Positions 10,201-18,363 of a DNA stretch of 62,312 nt are shown here, one piece after another. Location of the stretch: contig NZ_LT607652.1 of NCBI RefSeq assembly GCF_900095265.1, forward strand, positions 77,397-139,708, written 5' to 3'. Under the pieces are notes generated by a model. It had not been told where the DNA came from. It ran no database searches and saw nothing but the letters and a program-made list of their open reading frames with translations. A program made the position numbers and the translations under genes. This stretch comes from Janthinobacterium sp. UMAB-56 (lineage in GTDB: Bacteria; Pseudomonadota; Gammaproteobacteria; Burkholderiales; Burkholderiaceae_D). How positions within the stretch are numbered: the stretch's first letter is position 1; each line of letters starts with the position of its first letter.

Positions 10201-10392
10201 CGCCACTTCCGTTTCCAGCTGGGCCGGCGCGGCGCCGGGCAGTGCTGCGCTGACGGTGACGATGGGCAGTTCGATGTCCGGAAAATCCTGCACCGGATTG
10301 GCTTTATAGGCCAGTAGACCGGCCAGGGTCAGCAGCGCGAACAGCATGATGGCCGGGATCGGATTCTTGATCGAGAGGGAGGAAAAATTCAT
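7276..10392 (-). CDS. RND efflux pump, inner-membrane subunit (HAE1/AcrB-MdtB type)
   Basis: 1038 residues, the usual RND size. The N-terminus (SIKNPIPAIMLFALLTLAGL) is the first membrane helix, followed by a large periplasmic loop and a second half with the same layout. The proton-relay motif LALVVGVLVDDAIVEIENIE in the fourth helix, with its two adjacent Asp, is intact. It exports substrates from periplasm and membrane using proton motive force. It is the last gene of the TetR-NodT-adaptor-RND operon, 9 bases after the adaptor gene. Substrate unknown; the HAE1 class suggests hydrophobic or amphiphilic compounds rather than metals. Confidence 0.93.
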   Translation of the reverse strand: MNFSSLSIKNPIPAIMLFALLTLAGLLAYKANPVQDFPDIELPIVTVSAALPGAAPAQLETEVARKIEDSVATLQGVKNIYTKVLDGVVTVTVEFILEKQIAEAVNDVRDAVARVKADMPAELRDPTVTKASTAGRVVLTFIATAKPGVDNPLDAPDLSWFVDNTVAKRLLTVPGVGAVTRVGGVYREIQVELDEARMAALKVSALDVSRQLRLVQREAPGGRGDISGAEQSVRTIATVKTADELSRVEVPLPDGRHVRLDQVATVRDTIAEPRALAEQDGKTVVAFEVFRTKGASEVAVARGARDAIADLQKENPNVVLQQSIDNAFPVEENFDGSMELLYEGALLAVLVVWWFLRDWRATLVAAAALPLSVMPAFLGIYWFGYTLNTVTLLSLALVVGVLVDDAIVEIENIERHLRMGKSPMQAAMEAADEIGMAVIATTFALVAVFLPTAFMSGIPGLFFKQFGWTAVLAVLASLVVARLLTPMMAAYILKPLPHKEEQDGWLMTRYLTVMRWCLKHRGITAIAAALFFVGAIALVPLLPTGFVPAADRAQTQINLELPPGSTLDETQAVAAMARDAAMRTPGVKGVFSSIGGGSSGDAFAPGAAAEARRAVLTLTTVHRTERKESMAQLETQLRHKLDTIPGARFTVGPPDTGVKMQLVLRSEDPVALMASAQKVERELRGLKGIGNVNSSASLVRPEIIVRPDFAKAADLGVTAAAIGETVRVATAGDYDTDLTKMNLPERQVPIRVKLPNSVRADLAAIERLTVPGKNGPVRLATVASVTMESGPAQIDRLNRSRNVTLDVELGSRTLGELNEEARALPSMKNLPPSVKIAELGDAQEMASLFASFGLAMLIGVLCIYCVLVLLFKDFMQPVTILAALPLSIGGAFVALLITGSALSMPSMIGLIMLMGIVTKNSILLVDYAILARQAGMNRFDALVDACHKRSRPILMTTIAMGAGMMPLALGWGADPSFRSPMAITVIGGLITSTLLSLLVVPAVFTYIDDLEHLLKRGVARLRRQKAPLRRDDKVALEK

Positions 10393-10401
10393 GTTCGCTT
10401 C

Positions 10402-11544
10402 CTATTTTTTTGGCGCGACCGGGGTTGCAACATTACGCACCAGGTCGCCGTCATTGAGGAAGCCCGCGCCACTGACGACGATGGTGGTGTCGGCCGTGAT
10501 GCCGGCGACAATCTCGATGCGGTCGCTCAGGCGCCGCCCGGCCTGCACCTTGATCTGGCTGACCCGCTGGTCGGCATTCAGGCGGAAGACGTAGCTGAAG
10601 CCGTCGCGCACGGCAATCGCCTGCTGCGGCACCGTCAGCGCGCCCGAGGTGCCCAGTTCGAATTCGCCGCTGGCGTACATGCCGGCCTTGAACGGCGCAT
10701 TGTTGCCTGTGCTGGCCGGCAGATCCACGTACACGAGGGCGTAACGCGTCTGCGGGTCGACCGTGGGGGCGATCATGCGCACCTTGCCCGTCAAAACGCT
10801 GCCGTTGGCCGCCTTGACCTGCGCCAATGTGCCCGGTTTCAAATTCAGCAGCTCGGTGGCCGTCACTTCGGCGCGCCACTCCAGGCGGCCCTGGCGGATC
10901 ATGCGGAACAGTTCCGTGCCGGCACCCACGACGGAGCCGACGGTGGCCAAGCGCGAAGAGATGATGCCGCTGTCGGGCGCCAGCACCTGCGTGTATTTGA
11001 GGCGCAGCTGCTGCGACGCCAGCTGTGCCTTGGCGGACGCGATGCGCGCGTTGGCCGTCTGTTCTGCCGTCAGGTATTGGCTGATCTGCTGCGCGCTGAT
11101 GGCGCCCGTGCTTTGCAGCGAGCGGGCGCGCTGCGCGTTGGCGGCCGCCTCAAGCGCATTTGCTTGCGCTTCCAGCACGGCCGCTTTCGCCTGCGCCACG
11201 TCGGCGTTCACCGTGTCGTTCGAGAAGACGGCCAGCACCTGGCCGGCGCGCACGACGTCGCCGACATTGACGCGCACGTCCGTCAGACGCAAGCCGTTTG
11301 ATTCGCTGCCGATGACGGCTTCCTGCCAGGCGGCCACGTTGCCGTTGGCCTTCAGCTTGATGGGCAAGCTGGCCGTTTTCGGCTTGGCAGTGGTGACGGT
11401 GAGGGCGGGTTTTTGTGCCGCGTTCTTGTCTTTGGCGTCGTCGGCCGCCGTGGAGGAGGGGGCGTACAGGGTAACGCCGGCGCCCAGTACCACAAGGAGG
11501 GTGGCCAGGGAGAGCGCCATCGGTTTCAAGGTCAGTCTTTTCAT
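10402..11544 (-). CDS. RND efflux periplasmic adaptor subunit
   Basis: 380-residue membrane fusion protein. The start at 11544 gives a membrane-anchor or signal segment (PMALSLATLLVVLGAGVTLY), then the lipoyl half-motif with NGNVAAWQEAVIGSE, an alpha hairpin rich in Ala and Gln (about 95-170), and the beta-barrel part with YVDLPAS. An in-frame upstream extension to 11790 overlaps the preceding outer-membrane gene and has no signal-like start, so it was rejected. It connects the RND pump (9-bp gap) to the NodT-like channel (13-bp gap). Confidence 0.9.
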   Translation of the reverse strand: MKRLTLKPMALSLATLLVVLGAGVTLYAPSSTAADDAKDKNAAQKPALTVTTAKPKTASLPIKLKANGNVAAWQEAVIGSESNGLRLTDVRVNVGDVVRAGQVLAVFSNDTVNADVAQAKAAVLEAQANALEAAANAQRARSLQSTGAISAQQISQYLTAEQTANARIASAKAQLASQQLRLKYTQVLAPDSGIISSRLATVGSVVGAGTELFRMIRQGRLEWRAEVTATELLNLKPGTLAQVKAANGSVLTGKVRMIAPTVDPQTRYALVYVDLPASTGNNAPFKAGMYASGEFELGTSGALTVPQQAIAVRDGFSYVFRLNADQRVSQIKVQAGRRLSDRIEIVAGITADTTIVVSGAGFLNDGDLVRNVATPVAPKK

Positions 11545-11557
11545 GTTGTCGTATCCG

Positions 11558-12973
11558 TCAAGGTGCGTTGTTGGCGATGGCGCTGCTGCTGTTCCAGCCG
11601 CCGCCGGCGGCGCGGTACAGCGCCACCCAGGCGGCGCTGCGTTCGCGCTCCAGGTTGACCACGGTGTTTTCGGCGGCCAGGCGCGTGCGGCGCGCGTCTT
11701 CCAGTTCGAGCAGGCTGGCCAGGCCATTCTTGTAGCGTTCTTCGGTGGCGACAAACGACACGCGGTAGCCTTCCATGGCCGTTTTGGCATGGCCGCTGCG
11801 CTCTTCCGTGCTGGCCAGCTTGACCAGCGCCTCTTCCACTTCGCGCACGGCCTGGCGCACGCCGGCGCGGTATTTCACCACGGCTTCGGCGTAGCGCGCC
11901 GTGGCGGCATCGACCTGGGCGCGGCGGGTGCCGCCGTCGAAGATGGGCAGGCTGACGGCCAGCGGGCCGATGCTCCAGGTGCTGGCCGTGATGCTGGTGC
12001 CGCCAGCGCGGATATTGCCCTTGCCGATGGAGCCGGCCAGGCTCAGACGCGGATAGCGCTGCGCCTGCGCGCCGCGCACTTCGAAGCTGGCGGCCGCCAC
12101 TTCGCGTTCGGCGCTGTAGATGTCGGGACGCTGGGCCAGGGTTTGCGCCGGCAGTTGCGCAATCGCCACGGGCGAGGGCGCAACAAAAGGGCTGGCTGCG
12201 AGCTTCTGGCGCAGCGACGTTTCCGGCATGGCCGACAGGGCCACCAGTGCCTTGACATTCACATCGCAGGCGGCGCGCTGTTCGATGGTGCGGCTGGCGC
12301 TTTCGGCGGCGCTGGCGCGGGCCAGCGCCGCGTTGGCGGGTGGCTGGAAGCCGGCGCCGGCGCTCAGTTCCGTCAGGCGTGCCGAGTCGCGGCGCGAGAC
12401 GGCATCCTGATCGGACACTGCCAGCAATTGCTGGCAGGTGCGCAAGGCGTAGTACTGGTTTGCCACTTCGGCAGCGACCGAGACGCGCGCCTCATGCCAG
12501 CCAGCGCGCGCGCTGTCGTAGCGCTCCTGCGTCGCATCGCGCGTGGCGCGCCTGGCCCCAAACACATCGATTTCCCACGACGCTTGCAACGCTGCCTGCG
12601 AGGTGGTGCCGCTGGGCTGGGCCGACTGCTGGCTGGTACGCACCACGCTGCCCGTCGCATCGAGCGCGGGCGTCAACGCGGCGCCGCTGGCGATGCTGTC
12701 CGCGCGCGCCTGCATGATGCGCGTGCCAGCGGCGGCGATGGTCGGGCTGACCTGCTGCGCATCGGTGATCAATTCCACCAGCAGGCTGTCGCCCTGGTCC
12801 TGCCACCAGCTGGCCAGGTCTGTCAGCTTGCCGTTATGCGGCAGCGGCGCCTGCCACTGCGCGGGCGCGCTGGCTGCCACCGCTGCGGGCGGCCCCTGCA
12901 GGGCGCAACCGCCCAGCGCCAGCAGGATGCTGGCGGCCAGGACGCGTTGAACGGTGCATAGAATAGTCGTCAT
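11558..12973 (-). CDS. Outer-membrane efflux lipoprotein (NodT/OprM type)
   Basis: 471-residue TolC-like channel with a lipobox (LALGGC, Cys about residue 21). The second repeat carries LAQRPDIYSAEREVAAASFE, the conserved motif of this family. The ATG at 12973 lies in the stop of the TetR gene (ATGA overlap), so regulator and pump are translationally coupled. It is the outer-membrane exit for the RND pump encoded two genes downstream. Note the operon order: channel, adaptor, pump. Confidence 0.9.
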   Translation of the reverse strand: MTTILCTVQRVLAASILLALGGCALQGPPAAVAASAPAQWQAPLPHNGKLTDLASWWQDQGDSLLVELITDAQQVSPTIAAAGTRIMQARADSIASGAALTPALDATGSVVRTSQQSAQPSGTTSQAALQASWEIDVFGARRATRDATQERYDSARAGWHEARVSVAAEVANQYYALRTCQQLLAVSDQDAVSRRDSARLTELSAGAGFQPPANAALARASAAESASRTIEQRAACDVNVKALVALSAMPETSLRQKLAASPFVAPSPVAIAQLPAQTLAQRPDIYSAEREVAAASFEVRGAQAQRYPRLSLAGSIGKGNIRAGGTSITASTWSIGPLAVSLPIFDGGTRRAQVDAATARYAEAVVKYRAGVRQAVREVEEALVKLASTEERSGHAKTAMEGYRVSFVATEERYKNGLASLLELEDARRTRLAAENTVVNLERERSAAWVALYRAAGGGWNSSSAIANNAP

Positions 12974-13698
12974 GCTGGTCCTTCTGCTTGTCGTTGAGTG
13001 GTGGGGGTAGAGGGAGGAATGGCCAGGCGCCGGCGCTCCACGTCGGCCATGGCCAGCGCGTAGTCGGTCATGCGCGCCAGCCAGGTGTCGATGGCGTGCG
13101 GCGATTCCAGCAATTGCGGACGCAAGGTTTGCAGCACCTCGGCGCCGACCATGTGCTGCAGGGCCAGCGAAGCGATGGAAAACGCCAGGCGGTGCATGTC
13201 GTCGCTGTTGTCGGGTGCGCCCAAGTGGCGCGCCAGCACGCGCGCGAGCGCCTCGTGTTCGGCACGGATGTTCTGGTCGACCTCGCGCGCCCACAGGCCC
13301 GTGGGTTCGAGCATTTCGCGGCACCACAGGCGCATGCAGTCGCGCGCGATCTCGCCCTGCTGCATTGGGGCGAGCAATTGCGCATAAAAGCCTTCCAGGC
13401 TTTGGCGCAGGGTGAAGTGGGGCTGCTCGTACAGGGCGATATTGTCTTGTGGATTAGATAATTGATGGGAGAAGGCGGCGCGGTACAGGCCCGCCTTGTC
13501 GCCAAAATAGTAGCTGATGGCGGCCGCGTTCGTGCCGGCCGCCTGCGCCAGTTCGCGCGTGGACGTCTTGGCGTAGCCTTGCTCGGCAAACAGGCGGATG
13601 GCGCTATGCAGCAGCCGCTCGCGCGACTGTTCTCCATCGGAACGGGGCTTGCGTCCGTCGTCGGCATGGGATGTTGGGCTAGTGTTTTTTTCAATCAT
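12970..13698 (-). CDS. TetR/AcrR-family repressor with CerR-like C-terminal domain
   Basis: 242 residues. The N-terminal TetR helix-turn-helix is clear (about residues 24-70: AIRLFAEQGYAKTSTRELA, then ISYYFGDKAGLYRAAF). The C-terminal half (QGEIARDCMRLWCREMLEPTG) resembles the ligand domain of CerR/YbiH regulators, which control efflux genes. It is the first gene of the pump operon it overlaps, and two overlapping palindromes lie 23 bases upstream, fitting autorepression of the whole operon released by a pump substrate. The extreme C-terminus is low complexity. Confidence 0.9.
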   Translation of the reverse strand: MIEKNTSPTSHADDGRKPRSDGEQSRERLLHSAIRLFAEQGYAKTSTRELAQAAGTNAAAISYYFGDKAGLYRAAFSHQLSNPQDNIALYEQPHFTLRQSLEGFYAQLLAPMQQGEIARDCMRLWCREMLEPTGLWAREVDQNIRAEHEALARVLARHLGAPDNSDDMHRLAFSIASLALQHMVGAEVLQTLRPQLLESPHAIDTWLARMTDYALAMADVERRRLAIPPSTPTTQRQAEGPA

Positions 13699-13720
13699 GC
13701 CGGAGATTTAATCACATATC

Positions 13721-13758
13721 TCAAACGATTGATATAACTAAATCGTTTGATTTAGTTA
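13721..13758. promoter_or_regulatory. Overlapping palindromes, probable TetR operator
   Basis: Two perfect inverted repeats interlock: TCAAACGATT (13721-13730) with AATCGTTTGA (13741-13750), and TAACTAAATC (13735-13744) with GATTTAGTTA (13749-13758). They lie 23-60 bases upstream of the TetR start codon in an AT-rich patch that should include the promoter. The arrangement suits two repressor dimers on adjacent faces. Confidence 0.7.
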
Positions 13759-13790
13759 AGGAATGATGAAGAAAATGAAAAACGCAGGCA

Positions 13791-13820
13791 AAAAAAAGCC
13801 CGCGGTTGTAATCGCGGGCT
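13791..13820 (-). terminator. Rho-independent terminator of the hybrid kinase gene
   Basis: Read on the minus strand, AGCCCGCG and CGCGGGCT form an 8-bp stem with an 8-base loop, followed by seven T. It sits about 140 bases after the stop of the histidine-kinase gene and before the TetR operator. Confidence 0.8.
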
Positions 13821-13962
13821 AAATCCAATGTTCGGAGAACGAATTGGAGGAGACAGATCTACTATAGCGCTGAAAATGGTGCAGTGCAATACCGTAGAAA
13901 TACGGTATTGGTCCGTTTGAGATGGCAAAAAATCCATATTTTATGCTGCGGCGCACAGACGC

Positions 13963-15324
13963 TCAGGCCTTGCTGCGCAGGGCCAGCGTAAAGGTGCTGC
14001 CGGAACCGTAGTCGCTATTGAAGAACAGGGCACCGCCGATGGCGTTGGCCAGGTTCTGGCACAGGTACAAGCCCAGTCCCGCGCCTTCCACGTGGCGCGT
14101 AGAAGTGGAATCGAGTTGCGAGAAAGCCTGGAACAGCTTGGCCTGGTCTTCTTCCTTGATGCCGGCGCCGCTGTCGGCGATGCTCATTTCCGTCACCAGC
14201 ACGCCGTCTTCCTCGCGCTGGGCCAGGCTGATGCGCACCGTGCCCTGTTCCGTGAACTTGATGGCGTTGTTGAGCAGGTTGATGAGGATTTGCGTCAGCG
14301 CGCGGCGGTCCGTGTCGATGATGGCGGGCGGCTGGCCCGCTTCTCCCAGCGCCATTTCCAGCGCCAGGCCTTTTTGCTGGGCCAGGGGGCGCAGGGTGTC
14401 TGCCACTTCCGTCATCAGTTCCTGGCAGTGCACGGGTTCGATCGACAGGGTCAGCTTGCCCGCCTCGATCTTGGCCACGTCGAGGATGTCGTTGATCAGC
14501 GAGAGCAGATGGCGCGCGCTGGCGCGGATGGTGTTGAGCTGCTTGTCCTGGTCGGACGTCAGGGGGCCGGGCAGTTTCATCAGCAGCGCGCCCGTGAAGC
14601 CGATGATGGCATTGAGCGGCGTGCGCAGTTCATGCGACATATTGGCGATGAAGGCCGACTTCATGCGGCTCGCCTCGGCCAGTTCCAGGTTTTTCAGGGC
14701 GATTTCGCGGTTGATGGTTTCCAGTTCGGCCGCATGGTGCGCCAGGCGCATGTTCAGCTCGATCACCTGGCGTTCGCGCGCCTGCAGTTCGCCGTTGACC
14801 TGCACCGCCTGTTCATACGTGGAAATGAGCAAATCGAGGATTTGCTGGCGCTCCGCATTGATGAAATGCTTCTGGTCGCCCAGGTACAGGGCGATGCCGA
14901 TTTCAACGTTCTGGTTCTTGCGCAGCTTCTGGTTCATCAGCATGTGGCTGATGCGGTTGAGCAGATAGTCTTCCGCGTAGGGCTTGCGGATGAAATTGTC
15001 GGCGCCGCACTCTATGCCGCGGATGATGTCCTTCGGGTCGTTGAGCGAGGTGACGAGGATCACGGGAATGTCGCGCAGGGTCGGATCGGACTTGATGGCG
15101 CGGCATAGGTCGTAGCCATTCATTTCAGGCATGACGATATCGGACAGCACCAGGTGCGGCTTGCGCTCGCGGATGGCGGCCAGGGCCAGTTGGCCGTTCG
15201 CCGCCACGCGCGCGTTGTAGTGCAGCGACTGGATCAGGCGGCGCAAGCGCTCCGCCTGGGTCGGACTGTCCTCGACGATCAGGATCTCGATTTCGTCAGG
15301 CTTGATTTGGTTGTTGGAGTCCAC
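13963..15324 (-). CDS. Response regulator / histidine kinase hybrid (REC-HisKA-HATPase)
   Basis: 453 residues, no membrane segment, so cytoplasmic. An N-terminal receiver domain (about 12-130) has phospho-acceptor D62 (LSDIVMPEMNG) and K114. A coiled-coil linker follows, then a HisKA domain with H231 (MSHELRTPLNAIIG), and a HATPase_c domain with N (INLLNNAIKFTEQG), G1 (DSGAGI) and G2 (GAGLGLYLCQNL) boxes. All key residues are present. The receiver-first order means it is probably phosphorylated by, or interacts with, another kinase. It stands alone with its own terminator; the target is unknown. Confidence 0.9.
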   Translation of the reverse strand: MDSNNQIKPDEIEILIVEDSPTQAERLRRLIQSLHYNARVAANGQLALAAIRERKPHLVLSDIVMPEMNGYDLCRAIKSDPTLRDIPVILVTSLNDPKDIIRGIECGADNFIRKPYAEDYLLNRISHMLMNQKLRKNQNVEIGIALYLGDQKHFINAERQQILDLLISTYEQAVQVNGELQARERQVIELNMRLAHHAAELETINREIALKNLELAEASRMKSAFIANMSHELRTPLNAIIGFTGALLMKLPGPLTSDQDKQLNTIRASARHLLSLINDILDVAKIEAGKLTLSIEPVHCQELMTEVADTLRPLAQQKGLALEMALGEAGQPPAIIDTDRRALTQILINLLNNAIKFTEQGTVRISLAQREEDGVLVTEMSIADSGAGIKEEDQAKLFQAFSQLDSTSTRHVEGAGLGLYLCQNLANAIGGALFFNSDYGSGSTFTLALRSKA

Positions 15325-15437
15325 AGACCTCTCCTAGGATTTCAGTGTGGTGATGCTGGGCGCGGTGAGCGCGCAATATCGACATCCTGTGACTATATCG
15401 GATTTAGGTCTGCAAAAGTAACTTCCAAGTAACTATT

Positions 15438-15463
15438 TTGGCCACAGGGAATGCTGTGGCCAA
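15438..15463 (-). terminator. Hairpin after the 2OG dioxygenase gene
   Basis: A perfect 10-bp inverted repeat, TTGGCCACAG / CTGTGGCCAA with a 6-base loop, begins 3 bases past the stop of the minus-strand dioxygenase gene. The downstream minus-strand sequence is AAAATAG rather than T-rich, so it is an atypical terminator or 3'-end stabiliser. Confidence 0.5.
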
Positions 15464-15466
15464 CGG

Positions 15467-16201
15467 TTAATTCTCGCCCTGGAACTGGCCTGCGCGATAG
15501 GTCAGCACGAGGGTGTCGCGGTGGCCATGATCGCCCAGGGGCTGGATCGGCGTCGATTCATGGATGACGGCGGCGTCGTCGAGCAGCAGCAGCGACCATG
15601 GCTCGGTCAGGGTAAAGCGCTTGCCGTTGGGGCCGTCCGCTTCGAAGATGCGCGTCTCGCCGCCTTTGATCTGTGCGCGCCCGATCAGCAGCACGGCGAC
15701 GAAATCGACGCCGTCGCGGTGCGCGCCTTCCGGCGTAGGGCGGCCGATGCCATCGGTCGTATCGATGCGGAACTGGTGCGCTTCGATGAACCAGGGCTGG
15801 CGGCCCTTGACCTGCGAGCAGACGTCGCCCAGCGCGCGGATCAGTTGTTGCCAGGCCGCCTGGGCGACGATCGCCGCTTCGACCGGTTCGAACAGGCGGT
15901 GCATGCCGCCGTGCAGGGCGTTGTACTCCACCGGCTGCCAGTGCGGACGGTGCGCCGTCTGCGTCAGGCGCTCGCCATCCTGCACGAAGCACGAGTGGCG
16001 CCGGCGGCGATAGCGGCCGCCATCCTTCAGGTAATTGTCCAGCGCCAGGGTATCCCAGCTCGGTTCCAGCGCGCGCAGCGCGGCCAGCGGGCAGCCGGCC
16101 AGCGCGGCCACATCCTGCGGGCGCAAGACGGCATAGCCGTCATCGCGCAAGGCGTCCTTGAGGTGGGACGGGTCGGTAAAGATCGGTGCGGAATTGCTCA
16201 T
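15467..16201 (-). CDS. 2OG-Fe(II) dioxygenase, IDO (isoleucine dioxygenase-like) family
   Basis: 244-residue cytoplasmic protein. Iron ligands are visible as H161-x-D163 (AHRDGVDF) and distal H214 (AVIHEST), with a later Arg suited to binding 2-oxoglutarate (GHRDTLVLTYR). The pattern matches the PF10014 family, whose characterised members hydroxylate free L-amino acids such as isoleucine; the substrate here is inferred only to be a small amino acid. A 10-bp hairpin follows immediately. Neighbours give no pathway clue. Confidence 0.75.
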   Translation of the reverse strand: MSNSAPIFTDPSHLKDALRDDGYAVLRPQDVAALAGCPLAALRALEPSWDTLALDNYLKDGGRYRRRRHSCFVQDGERLTQTAHRPHWQPVEYNALHGGMHRLFEPVEAAIVAQAAWQQLIRALGDVCSQVKGRQPWFIEAHQFRIDTTDGIGRPTPEGAHRDGVDFVAVLLIGRAQIKGGETRIFEADGPNGKRFTLTEPWSLLLLDDAAVIHESTPIQPLGDHGHRDTLVLTYRAGQFQGEN

Positions 16202-16304
16202 GGCGGTGCGGGCCGCAACGCGGCCTGTCTCAGTTTATCCAGCCTGGCATTCTACGACTTCGTGACGTTTACTGTGCAGTACGATAAGAATTATTCCTGT
16301 TGCG

Positions 16305-18341
16305 TTAAAAATTCTTTACCAGGGTCATGCGCAGCGAGCGCGATTCCACCGGATGGAAGTGGATATCGTCTACCGGCTGCGCCTCGCCGGGCAGGCGCGA
16401 GGCATAGTAGTAATCGATGGCCGAATCACGCCGGTTGGCCAGGTTGTAGCCTTCGACTTCCAGGCGCAAGGTCTTGTCGAACTGGTAGGCGATGCGCCCG
16501 TTCAAGCCCACGCTGGCGGCGGAGCGCACGCTGTTGTCTTCAATCAGAGGGCGCGGGCCGAAGTAGCGCAGGCGCAAAGAGCCCGACCACGGCCCGCGCG
16601 GCGTCACCGTCAGGGCCAGCTGGGCCACGCCTTCGATGGCGCCGGGGATGAAGTCGCCCGCCGGCTCGCTGCCGCGCGAGCGGGCCCGCGCATATGCCAG
16701 GTCCAGGTCCAGCGACAGCCAGCGGGCGGCCTTGTAGTAGCTGGAAAACTCGATGCCATAGCGGCGGCTGGGGCGGCCCGCCTCGGTGGCGCCGGCGTCG
16801 CCGATGAACAGCAGCTCGGAATCGAAGTCCAGGCGGTACAGCGACAGCGACGTTTGCAGACCGGTGATGGCGGCGCTGCGCAAGCCCAGTTCCAGTCCAC
16901 GCGAGCGTACCAGGGGCGTGACCTTGGCGGCCGCTGCACCCGTCTTCGGGTCGACCGTGATCGTCGTGCCGCGCGCGTCGTTGCTGTGAAAACCATTGCC
17001 TATGTTGACATACGCTTCCGTCTCGCGCCACGGTCCGGCGATTACGCTCAGGCTGGGGCTGAACAAATGGTCGCTGGCCGTGCCCGAATTGGCGGCGCGG
17101 TCGCTGCGCACGTCGAAGCGGTAGGCGTCCGCGCGCAGGCCGGCCACGCTGCGCAGCGATTGCGACCAGCGCGTGCTGTTTTCGGCATACACGCCGATGC
17201 TGGTTTCGACGAGATGGTCTTGCCGCGTGCTCGATACGATCTGCCGTTGCCGCGTGTTGTACAGGCCATTGTGGATATTGTCGTTCTGTAGTTGCAGGCC
17301 GACGGTGGTGTCGCTGCCGCCCCTGTCCGTGTGGCGGTGCCAGGTGTGGCTGGCATCCAGGCCGGATGTCACGCGCCGGTCGGGCTGGGCGAACTGGTCG
17401 CCGTTATCTGGGTCGTCCATCGCATACGTAAAATTCGAGAACAGGGCCAGGCGATTGGCGATCACATACGCGCTGACCTTGGACGACACGTCGTCCGTCG
17501 TCTGGCGCCAGGCGGCCGACAGGCTGTAGCGCTGCGCCTTGCCGCCGTCGCTGGCATCGATGGCGTCGAAGCGGCCCAGCGTGCCATCCTGCACGGCGCG
17601 CAGCGGAATCTGGTCGGTGGCATGCCAGCTGGCGTCGTACGCCATGGCCGTGACGTTGAAGCCGTTGTTGGCATAGCCTGCACTGTAGCGCAACACGCCA
17701 TTGAGCTTGCGGTAGCGGTCCGGCTGCGTGAACGGGCCATCGCTATGCTGCGCTTCGAGCGCGTACAGCAGACTGCCGTCGCCTGCATCGAGTGTGTCGG
17801 CCAGCAGGGCGCGGCGAAAGCCGTTTTGCCCGATGCCCACGCTGGCGATGCCCTGGGTCAGGCGGTTCGCATAGACGACGGAGGCCGTGCCGGCCGAGGA
17901 AAAATCACCTTGCGCCGCCGTATACGGCCCCTTTTTGTAATCGAGGCGCATGGCCAGTTCGGGGATCAGGAAGTTGAGGTCCGTCCAGCCCTGTCCGTGG
18001 CCATGGCTGCGCTGGTTGACGGGCATCTCGTCGACGGTGGTGCGCAAGTCCGTGCCGTGATCGAGGTTGAAGCCGCGCAGATAGAACTGGTTGGCCTTGC
18101 CTTCGCCGCTATGCTGGCTGACAATCAGCCCCGGCACGGCTTCCAGCAATTCGCCGGGCCGGTAGCTGGTGCGCGCGTCGAGCTGCTGTTGCGTGACGCT
18201 GCCCGCGTTGGCCGAATCGGCCACGCCCAGCTGGTTCAGGCGCGAACCGTCGACCAGCACGCGCTGGAAGATGTCGTCGGCGTGGGCGGCGGCAGGTGAA
18301 AACAGGATGGCGAGTAGGAGCGGAAGAGAGCGTGGTGTCAT
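16305..18341 (-). CDS. TonB-dependent outer-membrane receptor
   Basis: 678 residues with a signal peptide ending about residue 21 (LFSPAAAHA), then a TonB-box/plug region (QQLDARTSYRPGELLEAVPG, FYLRGFNLDHGTDLRTTVD) and a 22-strand-type barrel ending in the aromatic residue F (LVKNF). There is no N-terminal STN domain, so no sigma/anti-sigma signalling is expected. It is the third gene of an operon after an M1 peptidase and a DUF6702 protein (22-bp gap to the latter), suggesting uptake of a ligand that those two proteins handle. Ligand unknown. Confidence 0.88.
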   Translation of the reverse strand: MTPRSLPLLLAILFSPAAAHADDIFQRVLVDGSRLNQLGVADSANAGSVTQQQLDARTSYRPGELLEAVPGLIVSQHSGEGKANQFYLRGFNLDHGTDLRTTVDEMPVNQRSHGHGQGWTDLNFLIPELAMRLDYKKGPYTAAQGDFSSAGTASVVYANRLTQGIASVGIGQNGFRRALLADTLDAGDGSLLYALEAQHSDGPFTQPDRYRKLNGVLRYSAGYANNGFNVTAMAYDASWHATDQIPLRAVQDGTLGRFDAIDASDGGKAQRYSLSAAWRQTTDDVSSKVSAYVIANRLALFSNFTYAMDDPDNGDQFAQPDRRVTSGLDASHTWHRHTDRGGSDTTVGLQLQNDNIHNGLYNTRQRQIVSSTRQDHLVETSIGVYAENSTRWSQSLRSVAGLRADAYRFDVRSDRAANSGTASDHLFSPSLSVIAGPWRETEAYVNIGNGFHSNDARGTTITVDPKTGAAAAKVTPLVRSRGLELGLRSAAITGLQTSLSLYRLDFDSELLFIGDAGATEAGRPSRRYGIEFSSYYKAARWLSLDLDLAYARARSRGSEPAGDFIPGAIEGVAQLALTVTPRGPWSGSLRLRYFGPRPLIEDNSVRSAASVGLNGRIAYQFDKTLRLEVEGYNLANRRDSAIDYYYASRLPGEAQPVDDIHFHPVESRSLRMTLVKNF

Positions 18342-18363
18342 GGGGGGAGGGGGGTGTCCGGGC

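Noticed and set aside
7552..10317. Long open frame (921 residues) on the plus strand
   Set aside because: It lies exactly antisense to the RND pump gene and is rich in His, Arg, Gln and Gly as expected from the reverse complement of GC-rich coding DNA.
10763..12961. Plus-strand frame of 732 residues
   Set aside because: It overlaps the adaptor and outer-membrane genes of the RND operon in antisense and has no recognisable domain.
13752..13937. Small minus-strand frame of 61 residues
   Set aside because: It contains the terminator at 13791-13820, has unlikely composition and no ribosome site.
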